A DNA stretch of 64,000 nucleotides from Drosophila pseudoobscura (Eukaryota > Arthropoda > Insecta > Diptera > Drosophilidae): contig NC_046679.1 of NCBI RefSeq assembly GCF_009870125.1, forward strand, positions 14,570,001-14,634,000, read 5' to 3'. Below, in pieces: positions 28,001 through 39,406 of the stretch; position 1 is the stretch's first letter, and each line of letters starts with the position of its first letter. The position numbers were made by a program, and so were the translations under genes. Below the pieces are notes generated by a model that worked only from the letters and a program-made list of their open reading frames with translations, made no database searches and had not been told where the DNA came from.

Positions 28001-31000
28001 CGGTTTGGCCAAGAGCTAACATCGCTCCCTGTCTTCTCCAGCGCATAGCCATTGCCCCATCGTGTGTGTGTTTGTGTGTGTCTCCTCTTCGTTGAGATTG
28101 AGATTTATTTAAATGGGGCAAACGGTAGCTCTAAGAATGGAGAACGCAACTCTTGGGGCATGCAACATACTGATTAGTCCATCCAGTGCGTGCGGCTAAT
28201 TTATATGGCTAAAACGGGAGACAACCTCCCACCCCCCATCCCCCCGAGGAAAAGTTTGTCTACCACTGAAATAATTTATGTTGTTTAATTTCGTTTAAAT
28301 CTTTTTCTGGGATCTAAAAACTTTTGTTTTCGCTGCACTAAAAACCAAATCCCACTATCCATCTGGCTAAAAGCATCCGACACTCGCCTTGGGTCTGTCG
28401 TTGTGGAATGTGTAGATTCTGAAATCCAAAAAAATTCTTTAAAACCAATCGACATTCCTATATAGAAAGTAGAACGAAATTTTCAAGAACTTCGGTGTAC
28501 AAAACTCTTTCTTCATAAGTGTTGAAATGTATTCTTTGGGAAACAATAAACTTCAGGTAACTCTCCTCAATCCGAACCATCTTCTTAAAGCCGTATCCCA
28601 TGGGTTTTGGAGTTTCTGGAGTTTCAGTGGAAGAATTCCACACAAATATGTTACCCAAGATCTTGCCGCTTGCAACCCATCAAATGCCTACCCGATAAGC
28701 GGGGAAATTACTTCAATTCCAATGACACAGTGCCACAAATATATATGTACATGTGTCCACTCTTATGGAGTCCTTACGACGGCGCTCCAAAACCCAAAAG
28801 TCGAAAGTCAAACAAGTGTGTTCCCAACAGGAGGGTCTGTTTGAAGAGGTCACAAATCACGCAAGTCAAATCCTAAGTAAACACATTATTTATCACAGAT
28901 ACACACTGAGAGACTTGTACAAATACTTGGGTAGATTACTTATTTTTGGGGTCGCTGTGGGCCGCTGCTTATCAGCAAACTACAACTGCAACTCCGACTC
29001 CCAGTCGCAGTCGCGGTCGCAGTCGCTGTACTTTTTGCTGATCGCTGTTCGATCTTTTCCAATCATTTTGCAGACAACTGTGGCAACGTGAACAACGCAA
29101 GTGGAGCGAATGCATCCGGCTGCATCGGCTACAATATGGACGACATTCTGATCATCACGGCAAAGCACAGCGAACGCGCCTACTTGCGGGCCACTTTCCT
29201 GAAGAACCATTTCGACAAGATCACCAAACAGCGCGGACGGAAACCATTCAAGTGAGTAGAGGACTCAACCTGTGCAGGATACAGATCCATTAACTAGAGA
29301 TTTTCCTCTCTTTTTGCTCTAATTATCTTTAGTTTTCTGCACATCAAAATTGACGATGGTCCCTTCAGCGAGGAGATTGCCCAAAAGTACCAGAACACTG
29401 CTCTGCAGATTGTCATTCTGTGTCCCGCCCTGCTGGCACTGCCCCACAGCTTCCTAATGGCCCAACTGTCGGCCATTATACGGGTGGAGAAGGTCCTCGC
29501 CATCCTGCTGGATGTGGCCGAGGAGAAGGTCAAGGAGATGCACAAGGCTGCGCTGCCCAGCTACTACAAGTGGCGCCGCTGTGTGGTGCGCGACAACGAT
29601 CAGGTGCAGATCAGCAACATCCTGGGCATTGCCACGGACATCCTGGGGCGGGCCCTGTGCCAGCGGCCACCCTGCCTGGACAGCGGCAGCGGCAACAGTG
29701 GAGGCCTCTCGCGCAGTTTCTCCAGCTGCTCGGAGGGATTCACAGTGCTGCCGAAGAAGGTAAAACTCGGCCAGAACAAGGTGGTGGCCATGCTGGCAGA
29801 GCCACTGGAGAAGAACGACACTCTCAAGCTGCTGGTGGAGAAGTCCGGCGAACTGATCGAGCTGCGCAACTTCAAGTGCCGCAATCCCTACACCCTGCAG
29901 TTCTCCATCCCGGAGTCCTGCATGGAGATCTCCACAATGATCGAGATACGCATCGAGAAGAATAACAAGAGCCTGGGCGCTCGGCCCATCAAGTGCGAGA
30001 GTCGCCTCCGAGAGCTCGAGCAGCTGCTCCGTGTTGAGGATTCGCCCATAGAGTTCATGTGTCATGCCTTGGGCATCGGACCCGTGGAAAGGGACGCTCT
30101 CGATCAGCATCTTCTGCAGTGTTTCCAGCGCAACATGCCGCCAAATTTCCACCTGCTGAACGGCCCCTGCGAGAAGCAACCGCATTTCTTCACTCGTCTC
30201 GAGTCCAGTCCGGAGGAGTACCCCACCCTGCTGCACTTTGCCGCTCGCTGGGGCCTCAACCGCCTCTGCATCCAACTGATGGAGTGCCCGGGCGGCGACA
30301 CAGCCTGCGGAGTGCGCAACTGTGCCGGCCGTACCCCCTTTGAGCTGGCAGAGCAGGAGGGTCATCATAAGTTAGCACAGAACATTGTCAGCTTTTCGGA
30401 GTTCCACGAGCTCACGACCATGTATCACTACTTCAAGGGCGTCTCTCCAACAGCTGCTTCCAGCGAGAGCAGTCCGAAACCGGTGGTCATTGAGGCCGTG
30501 CCCGGAAAGACAAAATCCTCCTCTGGCAAACCGCCAAAGCAGTTGCCCTCCGCCGAGTACATGGAAATGTCCAGCGGCTCTGAAAGGGAGAACACGCCCG
30601 AGGTGCGTCCCAAAACGGAGACCCTGGCCATCTCGAATCTCAATTACATCAGTGTGGTGACGGAGGATGAGAACCTGCAGGGTTCGGCGGCGGAGAAGAA
30701 AATGGACTCGAAGAAGGAGCTGCCGGAGGCAATACCTGAGACTGCAGATTCGCCAGGACCCGAGCGAACCACCAACGAACTGCGCATCAACGAACCGCCC
30801 TACTACCAGTCCAAGGAGCAAAACAAGTCTCAGGATGTGGTGGATGCACCAGTGGCTCCCCTCTATCAAACGGACAAATTCAGCCAGGAGTGCTCCCAGC
30901 TGCTGGAGAACCAAGCGGTGGGCGGCAACGACTACGTACTGCAGCCCTCGAATGTGCCCGTGAATACTCCTCCCACGAGCAGCAGCACCTCCACCAGTTG

Positions 31001-32255
31001 CCCCCCGGATGATGGAAACTACTTGTTCCAGCCCTCGAACCGCCCCGTGGAGGAGCACCTGCGGATGAGCCGCTCGACAACGCGACTGGCCATTGGACAG
31101 AACAACCACAACAGCTATAACCACAATCATCAGCCTGGATATGGAACGCTCAAGCGCAGTGCCAGCGATGCATCTGCCTCCAGCCACAATCGATCGAACG
31201 CCGACGATGAGCTGGCCGAAATAATGCACGACTTCAAGAACAATGTACTGTCCATTCGGGATGTGGAGCTGCTGGTGGAGCGCTGGAAGCATCGCAACGA
31301 TGTCCAACAAAGCTTCCGGGAGAAGCAGGATCAGATCGACCAACTGCGCCGCGAGTACGAGCGCATCCACGAGCAGGTGCGATCGCATTTGAAGCGAGAG
31401 ACGCCTTTCGAGCGCATCAAGAAGTTCTTCTCGCGTCCGAAAATGTCGCCAGGGGAGAAGCATCCTGGCAGCTGTGCCGACAGCCTTCTGGACGAGACCA
31501 AGAGCTCGATAGCCACTAGCTGCAGCTTCAAGTCGGGGGTTCGTCCCATCAGCTCCCTCAGCCTGCAGAGCGTATCCAGTAGCAGCTCATCCTCTGGGCG
31601 CCTGAGCACGGGCAGCAACTGCAGTGGCGCCTCCCTGGGCGACTCTGGCACCCACTCGGACCACGAGGATCGGCGCTACAACGGCCGGCTAGGTGGCCAC
31701 GGATCACAGATGGACAATTATCTGGTCCCGCCGCCACCACGACCCGTCTTCACGCCCAGCTCCACGCCCGGCGATGAGCGTCACCAGATCGTCTTCCCCT
31801 CGCCCATGTCCAGCTGCCAACGCCTGAACACGCCCACCAGCCCCACCGGGTCCTCCTCCGAGCACTACCAGATGTTCCCCTCGAACATACCTGTGTACGG
31901 CAGCCAGCCGCTGTCCTCCTCCCAGAGCAGCAACTACCTGAATACCATCATGGAGGCGAAGGAGCACGCCGATACTCAGCAACACTACCAGAACCAGAAC
32001 GGAGTCACCCTGCAGCCCATCAAGCTGAACGAGCGCTCGAACATCATCTACGGAAAGCTGACCAAAAGCCACTCGTCCTCCGCCTCCAGCTGCAGCAGCT
32101 TTAAGCCCAAGCAGCTTGCAGTGCCATGTCCCCAGGTGGGCAGCATCGAGATCCAGGCCGAGGTCTATCAGAATGTGGGTGGAGATACCCCAGAGGCCGC
32201 TGACAAAGTTGAGTCCACGCCGGAGACAGAGGCGCCAAACTACATGAACTGCTAG
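16015..32255 (+). CDS. stumps: Stumps/Dof FGF-receptor adaptor (long isoform)
   Basis: Cytoplasmic scaffold that links the fly FGF receptors Heartless and Breathless to Ras/MAPK signalling. Exons I infer: 16015-16054, 16179-16420, 16538-16710, 16857-17080, 29074-29251 and 29333-32255. All junctions are GT-AG and keep phase, giving about 1259 residues. Residues about 250-385 resemble the TIR-like module of BCAP/BANK proteins. About 422-562 is the DBB (Dof/BCAP/BANK) domain, followed by ankyrin-like repeats at about 582-642. A charged coiled coil (EKQDQIDQLRREYERIHEQV) comes next, then a long Ser/Thr/Pro-rich tail with many tyrosines. The start MFVTVDNANTFF opens the first exon that chains in frame; earlier non-coding exons are likely. 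The 12 kb intron before the conserved body is unusually large. The D. melanogaster protein is, as I recall, about 1012 residues, so exons 1-4 may belong to one isoform only. Confidence 0.82.
16853..16860 (+). other. Tandem (NAGNAG) splice acceptor of stumps exon 4
   Basis: The acceptor reads TTAG-CAG-C, so splicing after TAG (exon from 16857) or after CAG (exon from 16860) keeps frame and differs by one serine codon. The choice of 16857 in the stumps model is arbitrary. Confidence 0.6.
20774..20791. repeat. AG dinucleotide microsatellite
   Basis: Uninterrupted AG run inside the stumps intron, followed by further GAGAGAG at about 20801-20808. Possible GAGA-factor sites. Confidence 0.85.
22241..22273. 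repeat. TATG then TG microsatellite
   Basis: Five TATG units pass directly into a (TG)n run within the stumps intron. Confidence 0.9.
26431..26542 (+). CDS. stumps: Alternative first coding exon of stumps
   Basis: An ATG at 26431 opens 37 codons (MPAKGSCRLFSCVQ..., then an acidic stretch rich in Glu and Asp). It ends in a strong donor, ATGA|GTGAGT, at 26542/26543. The exon ends in phase 1, exactly the phase in which exon 29074 begins, so splicing gives ...MEM-N-NCGNVNN. The result would be a 1070-residue isoform lacking the 226 residues encoded by exons 1-4, close to the roughly 1012 residues I recall for D. melanogaster Dof. Codon choice and the sharp end of coding sense at the donor support a real exon; a promoter would lie shortly upstream. 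Confidence 0.68.
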
Positions 32256-32764
32256 AAAGGCGAAGGACTACGAGCGGGGTGGTTACTTCACTGCCACGAA
32301 ATCGACCCAAATCGAAATCGAAAGCTTCTCTTTAGAGTTACATATGTATTCTGGTTTAGTCTGTAAGTCGATCGATTCGCATCCCTCAAAAGGTGCAAAG
32401 GACGGATGGATGGAAATGAGTATGAACTAGTTATCGAGCAAAACATATTCTAATGTTAGTCGTAAGCCTGTATTATCTACATTATCTCTTAGTCTTCGGG
32501 TTTCAGAATCGAATTGTATATTTGTGAGACGTTTGCAAGCAACCAAATCAAACCATATCGTTAGGGTCTAAGTCTAGCACCTAAGTCGAACCAAGCAGCT
32601 AACATATCAAGAAATATTAATCTTCTCTTGTAACTCTAGGTACTACCCCAATTTAGTTTAAAGATCCTGCACCGATCACCCTTTTGGCATGCCGCTTAGC
32701 ATGAAAAACTCGTAATGTCTAGCTCCTAAGAACCCCCTAAAATATCAGCTAAACAGTTAAATGC

Positions 32765-32770
32765 AATAAA
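32765..32770 (+). terminator. Poly(A) signal of stumps
   Basis: AATAAA about 510 nt past the stumps stop, followed by a T-rich stretch; the first canonical signal after the stop. Confidence 0.65.
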
Positions 32771-33017
32771 TTTTAAATATTTAAGAATATATAGACTTCA
32801 TTTTTATTGGGTACCTATGAATCCGATGTATCTCATTCTGGAAACACTTACAAACTACATCGGCCTGCAGGCAATGCGAAAACTTGTATTTCATTTTCGC
32901 GCCAGACAAAAATGTCCAGTACTAGACAGGGCTGCCAGACAGTGCTGCATACCCTAGAAAAAAGAGTATTATAGGAGTGCGGAAATGTTTGTCATCCCAA
33001 GCTCTAATTAATTTAGA

Positions 33018-33063
33018 AAGGTACTTCTAAAGGTACTTATAAAGGTACTTATAAGGGTACTTC
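33018..33063. repeat. Short tandem repeat, AAGGTACTTATA type
   Basis: Four imperfect units containing GGTACTT with a period of about 12 bases, at the edge of the dispersed repeat copy in this intergenic region. Confidence 0.8.
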
Positions 33064-33189
33064 AACGATATTTGGCAATATTTGCAATATTCTCTTTCGG
33101 TTTTTTTGCTTGACCTTTATCGCTAAAACCTTTTTTTCGGCAAAATCCAATGAAAGCAAGTACTTAAAATAAACCAGTCAAGTAACAAA

Positions 33190-33600
33190 AATAGTTTAAT
33201 TCATTGGATAAAATTATGTGGGCATAGATAAAGGCCCGGTTGACAACATTTAAATCCTTGTCGCTCACATTCAAACAAGTTCGATTTGGCGCGCACCACT
33301 CGGTATATTTTTCAAATGAGACCGTATATTTCGGTGCTGTTCTGAGGGTCATACTGTAGAAATACTGGTTTTCGCCGCGCTCCCATGGTATTTTTGTCAA
33401 TTTCATCAATCTATTAATTTAATTTTCAATGTTATATAGAAATCCAATATATGCAAGTATTTCGAATAGGCCAATCATGTATAGAATTGATTCATCAATC
33501 GTACAGAATTGAGTGGGCATGGCTAAATGTTCTATTTAGCTGGTAATATTTAACGGAACAAAGAATATGAGGAATATGGTTTCCAATCCTGACGGAGAAC
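33190..33600. repeat. Dispersed AT-rich repeat, copy 1 (rearranged)
   Basis: Contains the family's hallmark words: GGATAAAATTATGTGGGCA at about 33207, a GAGACCGTATATTT-like block with TGAGGGTCA at 33316-33350, and a second GTGGGCATGGCTAAA...TATTTAGCTGGTAA part at 33500-33560. The same words recur near 39.4, 47.8, 50.5 and 61.4 kb. Confidence 0.6.
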
Positions 33601-34810
33601 GATTAACCTATTACAAGCCAAGGGGGTATTTCAATATTCCACTGAAAATAATGAAAATTTAATCATTTTAGCGCAGTTCAGCTGAAAAATATCGTGGTTT
33701 TTTTTAAGTTTATAGTAGAGATGGCATGAATCCTCAAGAAGAATTTACAATCAGTAATATTTTCCGCCATTTACCTCAAGTGGTTGAACTATTTAAATAC
33801 AGGGGGCTTTAGTGGGAATCCGATAGAACCGAACATCGACAGGGTTGCATTTGCCAATATTTTCAATTTATTCTCCAGGAAAAAAAACGTGAGGTAGAAA
33901 AATTAAATTAATTGATTATTAATAAAAACCCAGTGCCTAGAAGCACCTGTACAATGTCCGGTAACCAGCAACAACCAGCCGCTTGGGAGCCCAGCCGACA
34001 AAAGCGAAAACTGCAAACGGAAAGCCCAATCAGACCCCGAAAGGCGTCCACGTAGTGCAAAATAATGTCTGCTGTTTTTGTACGTCCTATAAGGAGGTGG
34101 AGGGCTGTGAGCTGCGCCGCCTAAGGGTGCGGCGTTCATGCCCCGATGGCGCGGGGCTACTCAATTTGTGCCTGGTTCCAAAGTGTGATTACGAAATTGT
34201 GCAGAACTTTAGTGATATTATAAAGTATAATGCGTGTTACCACGTAGTTCCCACAGACAGTGACAGCAGCAGCACACACACTCGTAATAACGCACCCATA
34301 CTGTCACACTTACAAAGACAGAGAGAGCGCCATGAAATGTAAAAGAAAGAAAGAAAGTGTTGACAAAGAACAGGTTTTTAACCTAATTATAATTGCTAAA
34401 AAAATTATGAATTGCCATGTAAAGTGTATAGTGTACATAAAACAAAGAACAGCCGCTTTGTGCCACAAATTAATTTATGTCAAGGCCTCCTTCCCCCCAT
34501 CACTGACCCATCGGCTGTTGAGTCCGTCCGGAAGCAGCGATGCTATGTACTGCCGCCTCAAAAACACTTGCTCGATGGGGAAATTGATTTCCTATACATA
34601 CGGCTGTTGTTGTTGCTGTGGACTGGACATTGAACTTGTAGCAAATTGCGACTCAGCGACCCTGTAATGTTTGCCTAATACAGCACTCTCTATATTTTTA
34701 GTCTAGCGGAGCAGCAGCAGCACCAGCCAGCACTCTTTTTTTCCCCCCTACAACACTCTCACACTCAAGGTTCGGCCATTAACTGACCCCAAACAACAAC
34801 ACAAGCCAAG

Positions 34811-36939
34811 ATGTTCATCTGGGATTGGTTCACCGGAGTCCTAGGATACTTAGGTAAGCGCACCGGAGATCCGATCGGAGAGCATGGGGCGAACGCTTTT
34901 CTTGAGCGCTTGCCAACAAAGCAACGCCAGCAAAGGCCAGACGTTGGAACGCAGACAAAAGAAACCCAAAATTTGACTAATGTATGCGTGTCTGCTGCCG
35001 TGTACACAGATGTCTTTTTGGTATTGGTTTAGCGAGCGGCGCGTATTAATTGATGACGATTTAGTCGAAACATTTGACCTTCCCGCATGTTTTTTGTGTG
35101 GTGCATAGTTTCAACGTGAATTTCTCCTTGCAGGTCTGTGGAAGAAGTCTGGCAAATTGTTGTTCCTTGGCTTGGATAATGCTGGCAAGACCACGCTACT
35201 GCACATGCTCAAAGATGATAAGCTGGCGCAGCATGTCCCCACCCTGCATCCAAGTGAGTTGCAGTCCCCAGTGGCTCATTTCTCCTTGCTAACGATACAT
35301 GATCCTTGATCCATTGCAGCGTCCGAGGAACTGTCCATCGGCAATATGCGCTTCACCACATTCGACTTGGGTGGCCACACTCAGGGTAAGTTGATCATGA
35401 ACTCCCTTGGAGCAGGAGCACCGTTTCCCCCAGAGCACTCATAAATTTTGCGCCGTTCCGAACGTGCCCTCACTCTAAATATAGCCACACGAGGCGACAC
35501 ATGCAAAAGAGCCAGAGATTCAGCAACAATCAGCGTGAAATATAGCACAGCGGGTCACTCATACAGAGCCACAGCTAGTACTTTTCACATTTGTTGCGTT
35601 CAATCAGCCACAGGCACTCGAGCATTCATAGAAATGCCATTACAGTGGTCAGAGATCAATTCGATTCGCGTGCAGGTCTAACTGTGCGACCTTTTGTCTA
35701 GGTGAACTTTTTGCAAATTAAAACTTTAAAAGCATGTAAAGACACTGCGACCTACAAGCAGTCTTTTGTGCCTCGATCTCCTTCTTATCTAAAAGTGCGA
35801 TCATTTCTAAATAGATTCCTTTTGAATGCCGTACATATTCATAATCAAAACATCTTCCCAATTGTTGCCATATTAGCAAACAATCAATATTTTCTTGTTT
35901 AAAAGAAGGGTTACTTTTGACCATTTTCTTAGAAGTGACATAAATGTTTGAGTATCGACCACTGTGCACCTATGTATGTACATTTGTGTAAATAATTTAC
36001 AAGTACAAAAGCAAACATTCTATTAAGATAACACCGAACAAACAACAACAAAATGCCCAAGATCAACAAGAATCAAAACTTGTTTATTAACTATTTAGAG
36101 AGTGCACACGGAATGTGCACCAAAATAAAATCAAAATAAAAATGGAGTAGCCGCAATAGTAAGCATGAGGCATGAAATGCGGGCGTTTGGGCAATTGATA
36201 GGTTGATAAACCAACACAAATATGTACAGGCACACACATTATTACGTATTCATATTAGTAGAACATGTCATCGTGACGATCGGTTTCGCTATGGAACAAG
36301 CTCTAATCACGAACGGACAAAAGATGGCAGCAGCAGCGTCTCTTGGCTTTGAAAAGATATCATATCAATGAACTTGTTTGCTGATGTTAGGTAAATTCAT
36401 AAAGATTACAATGAAGGTTTAGGAGCACTGAAGACCGAGACCCATGCACCAAGACGCACACTAATTTCCAAATTCTTAAGACCCAATTTGGCTAAAAGTT
36501 AAACTTACATTTTGACCGATTGTAGCACGTCGCGTCTGGAAGGACTATTTCCCCGCTGTGGACGCAATTGTGTTCTTAATAGACGCCTGGGATCGCGGCC
36601 GCTTCCAGGAGAGCAAAAACGAGCTGGATTCGCTGCTCACGGATGAGGCGCTGTCCAACTGCCCCGTGCTCATATTGGGCAACAAAATCGATAAGCCCGG
36701 TGCGGCCAGCGAGGATGAGCTGAGAAATGTTTTTGGACTGTATCAGTTAACAACCGGCAAGGTATGCTATCCTATGCTCTGATCTGTTTGTGTTTTTACT
36801 GACTTTCTGGTGTGGATTTCAGGGCAAAGTTGCACGTGCCGATCTGCCTGGCCGCCCATTGGAATTGTTCATGTGCTCCGTGCTGAAGCGACAGGGCTAC
36901 GGCGAGGGTTTCCGTTGGTTAGCGCAGTATATCGATTAA
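34811..36939 (+). CDS. Sar1: Sar1 small GTPase (COPII coat)
   Basis: GTPase that starts COPII coat assembly at ER exit sites. Exons: 34811-34853, 35134-35253, 35320-35385, 36526-36761 and 36823-36939. These give 193 residues, the exact family length. The N-terminal [17 protein letters not shown] is the Sar1 amphipathic membrane helix with its STAR-like region. Nucleotide-binding motifs are GLDNAGKTT (P-loop), PTLHPTSEEL (switch I), DLGGH (switch II) and NKID. Histidine in DLGGH is the usual Sar1/Arf-type catalytic residue. The C-terminus ends ...WLAQYID, typical of Sar1. Its neighbours are the stumps 3' end and the convergent PSR gene. Identification is secure. Confidence 0.97.
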
Positions 36940-37884
36940 GTTAACAATAAAATACCAACAAGAACCATAATAAAACACACACACACAAACACAAACTGAG
37001 AGGAGAACTTGGCTACAAAATTTAAATACGACGATAGAACAGAACAGAACCGAACAGAACAGAAGAGAAGATAACCCCAACCCAACCACAAAACGGACCT
37101 TAAGCAAAACGAAGCTGCGTGCGCAATTTCTAATTTATACACAATTACAAAATAATTCATAAATAATAAAAAACGGAAAACTCAAAAATCTGTACATCTG
37201 TAATTAGAAAAACACTCTTAAAAAAAGCAACAACCAACACAATGTTCAATATCAAAGTTCAAACGACTTTTCCATCGAGAACATCCAAGAGAATATAAAA
37301 CAACATCCAGAGTATGAGGAGAGTGCGCGCAAGGGAAAAACAAACTTTTACTTATAATTATGAATAAAACAAATTGTAGCAAATTAAAGGTGATTTATTT
37401 AAGAGCAAGTGCTTTCAGCGACGCTGTTCCATAAATAAAATTTAGCTATCATTTACCTTTTATTTCAACCACACTTTTACTTGTATAATGTCCCCAAAAA
37501 TTTTAAATTCCATTTAGTTTAGAGACTGCCTGCATAAACATTATACTACAACTTCAATGGTCCCTCCCTCCCTTATTATTTAGCTAAAAAAATCTTGTAA
37601 GTTGCTTGTCCATCGATGTACTTTTGTTTCTTTTTTATGCATCGCAAAAAAAAATAATATAATTCTAAATAAAGCGGAGAAAAGTAATTTTGTAAAAATA
37701 ATAAAAAGTGGAGCTATTACTTGGAAAATAGTTTGGAGAATGGATTCCTTTCCCCATTAAATACTGAAGACTTTTTTACAAATATATTACTGAGTTTATT
37801 TCATGCCACTTTTAAGGATTAAGCTAATGAGTCAATTAATAGCATACACATACAATATTTAAATCAAGCGAAAGGGAGGCACGC
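36940..37884. other. Sar1 3' UTR and Sar1-PSR convergent interval
   Basis: AT-rich non-coding DNA with several canonical AATAAA signals on the plus strand (36946, about 37164, 37363, 37433, 37668), so Sar1 probably has several poly(A) sites. An (AC)n run lies near 36976 and a GAACA-rich repeat at 37037-37070. AATAAA on the minus strand at 37795-37800 probably ends PSR. Confidence 0.6.
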
Positions 37885-38109
37885 TTAATCAAAGATGTCA
37901 CGGGCTGTGGCGCCCTTGCCTGCGGGACTGTTGTTCGTTTTGTCTATGTAGAAAAATAGAATAAAATATTCAAGTGTTGATTGGGGCTGCAGGTGATGGA
38001 TGATCATCTAGTGCTAGCTGCGACGGCAGCATGGACGCCGCCGACAGAGCATCAGCTGCCGGTGAAAGAGGCGCATGAGCAAGCATTTGCGCTTGGCCCG
38101 CTCCGTGCA

Positions 38110-39318
38110 TCAGGAGCGCATGGAGCCCATGGAGGAGCCGCCACCGCCCATGCGTCGCTTCTTCTTCTTTTTGGCGGTGAGACTCTCTTGTCCGCTGTCC
38201 GTATTGGAGTCGGCTTCTGCGTCGCTCTCCGACGACGATGAGGATGACGACGACGAGGAGGAGCTTGAATTACTAGAACTATCCGAAGCAAAGCCGGTGC
38301 TCTCGTTTATATTAATACTTTCGGCGATTTGCGCTAGCTCTGGGCGCTGCTCGCGCAGCACACGCAACCACTTCCGCGACAGCTTGGGCCGGCCCCGAAC
38401 GGTCTTGTGCCAGACACACGGGAAGTTGGTCTTCGAGCTGAAGTTCTGGGTGATTGCAATGGTGTCGTCCAGATTGAGGACCACATGCCACCAGCCGCCC
38501 GGCACGAATACAGTGTCGCCCTCGCCCTGCAGCACCTCGATGGGCTTGTATTGCTCCGGCCAGGAGGGTAGCTTGGTGCGCGGGTAGATGGTGCTGAACC
38601 ACGTGATGGCCTCGTCACGCTGTTTGCCGCCCATGGCGCTGGTCACCTTGAGCAAGTCCTTGGGCGTTTGTGTGGGGAACAGGCACCATCGCTTGTGACC
38701 ACGAATGAGCGTATTCCAAGCGCTGGTTCCCAGTGGATCGATGTGGATGCCAGTGCCGGAGCGGGAGGGACCCATCACAAACCATCGGTAGGGCGGCCTA
38801 CGATTCTCACCGCAGTACTGGAAAAGATCATCTCGGAAGTACTTTGGCACCACGTAGTCGTCGAGCAGCTTCTTCCTGCGATGGTGCTCCCCAAAGCTGC
38901 TGTCGAAGATGTAGAGCGGACTGTCGTCGCGCGTCCCTTGCATGTATTCGACGTAGTATTTCATCTTCATTTTGACGCTGTAGCCTTCGTTGTCCTCGCC
39001 GCACTTGAACTTCTGGTTCCTGTACTTCTTGGCCAGCCGCGACATCGTCCACTTCTCCAGAGCCATCCAGCCATCAGTGCATCCCTGTATCACCACCGGC
39101 TTGTAGGGCCGCTCAAAGCGTTCTATGAATTCGTCACACGACACCGCCGCATCATCAATTCGTTCCAGATTATCTGCGAAATCCCAGAATGGCTCGAAGT
39201 TTTCATAGTACCGCATCGCCATCCACGCGTTTTCTCCGTCCAGCTCTGGCCTGGCCTTGCGCTTAACGTCGCGGGTGCGTTTGCGGGAGCGCTTGGGCAG
39301 TTTGAATTCCTCGCTCAT
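38110..39318 (-). CDS. PSR: JMJD6-type JmjC oxygenase (phosphatidylserine receptor homologue)
   Basis: Fe(II)/2-oxoglutarate-dependent JmjC protein, nuclear, acting as a lysyl hydroxylase of splicing regulators in the family. It was once named the phosphatidylserine receptor. One exon gives 402 residues, the family length. The chosen Met starts [17 protein letters not shown], a basic nuclear-localisation-like start; an upstream in-frame Met at 39388 has weaker similarity. The JmjC core shows FVMGP, the iron ligands H-x-D in GIHIDPLG and the distal His in [10 protein letters not shown], and the conserved [20 protein letters not shown] block. A polyserine run and the basic KKKKKRR near the C-terminus also match JMJD6. 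It diverges from Muted across a 0.75 kb repeat-bearing promoter. Confidence 0.95.
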   Translation of the reverse strand: MSEEFKLPKRSRKRTRDVKRKARPELDGENAWMAMRYYENFEPFWDFADNLERIDDAAVSCDEFIERFERPYKPVVIQGCTDGWMALEKWTMSRLAKKYRNQKFKCGEDNEGYSVKMKMKYYVEYMQGTRDDSPLYIFDSSFGEHHRRKKLLDDYVVPKYFRDDLFQYCGENRRPPYRWFVMGPSRSGTGIHIDPLGTSAWNTLIRGHKRWCLFPTQTPKDLLKVTSAMGGKQRDEAITWFSTIYPRTKLPSWPEQYKPIEVLQGEGDTVFVPGGWWHVVLNLDDTIAITQNFSSKTNFPCVWHKTVRGRPKLSRKWLRVLREQRPELAQIAESININESTGFASDSSSNSSSSSSSSSSSSSESDAEADSNTDSGQESLTAKKKKKRRMGGGGSSMGSMRS

Positions 39319-39396
39319 CGTGGTACTTGCTCGAGATTTTGCCAATTTTTTCTTAAATATTTTTAAGCACAAAGTGGAGAACGTGAGCACTAGAGC

Positions 39397-39406
39397 AGTG
39401 TGACCG
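39397..39406 (-). promoter_or_regulatory. Core promoter motif 1 (PSR)
   Basis: AGTGTGACCG is the reverse complement of CGGTCACACT, matching the Drosophila motif 1 consensus YGGTCACACTR. It lies 79 nt upstream of the chosen PSR start codon. The same bases followed by CGGA recur at Rpt2. Confidence 0.7.

Larger units (their letters stand above)
17081..29073 (+). other. Large intron of stumps
   Basis: Bounded by a GTAAGT donor at 17081 and a TTTGCAG acceptor at 29073. Apart from the alternative first exon at 26431-26542 I see no coding exon. It holds GA, TATG/TG and other microsatellites, a purine-rich tract at 27740-27890, and many AT-rich stretches. Because stumps is expressed in mesoderm and trachea, enhancers and at least one internal promoter just upstream of 26431 are likely here. 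This is inference. Confidence 0.7.
32256..34810. other. Stumps 3' UTR and stumps-Sar1 intergenic region
   Basis: The stumps 3' UTR probably runs to about 32790, after AATAAA at 32765. From about 32980 to 33600 comes AT-rich repeat DNA. From 33.9 to 34.7 kb there are no credible coding exons. A TATATTTTTAG acceptor-like sequence ending near 34701, followed by pyrimidine-rich leader up to the Sar1 ATG, suggests the last piece of a spliced Sar1 5' UTR. Confidence 0.6.

Noticed and set aside
27573..28121. 182-codon minus-strand open frame
   Set aside because: It is built on the purine-rich tract (polypyrimidine on this strand) with low-complexity Leu/Ser/Phe content and no domain; it lies in the stumps intron.
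29454..31463. Long minus-strand frames opposite stumps
   Set aside because: They are antisense shadows of the GC-rich stumps coding exon; the plus strand carries the conserved protein.
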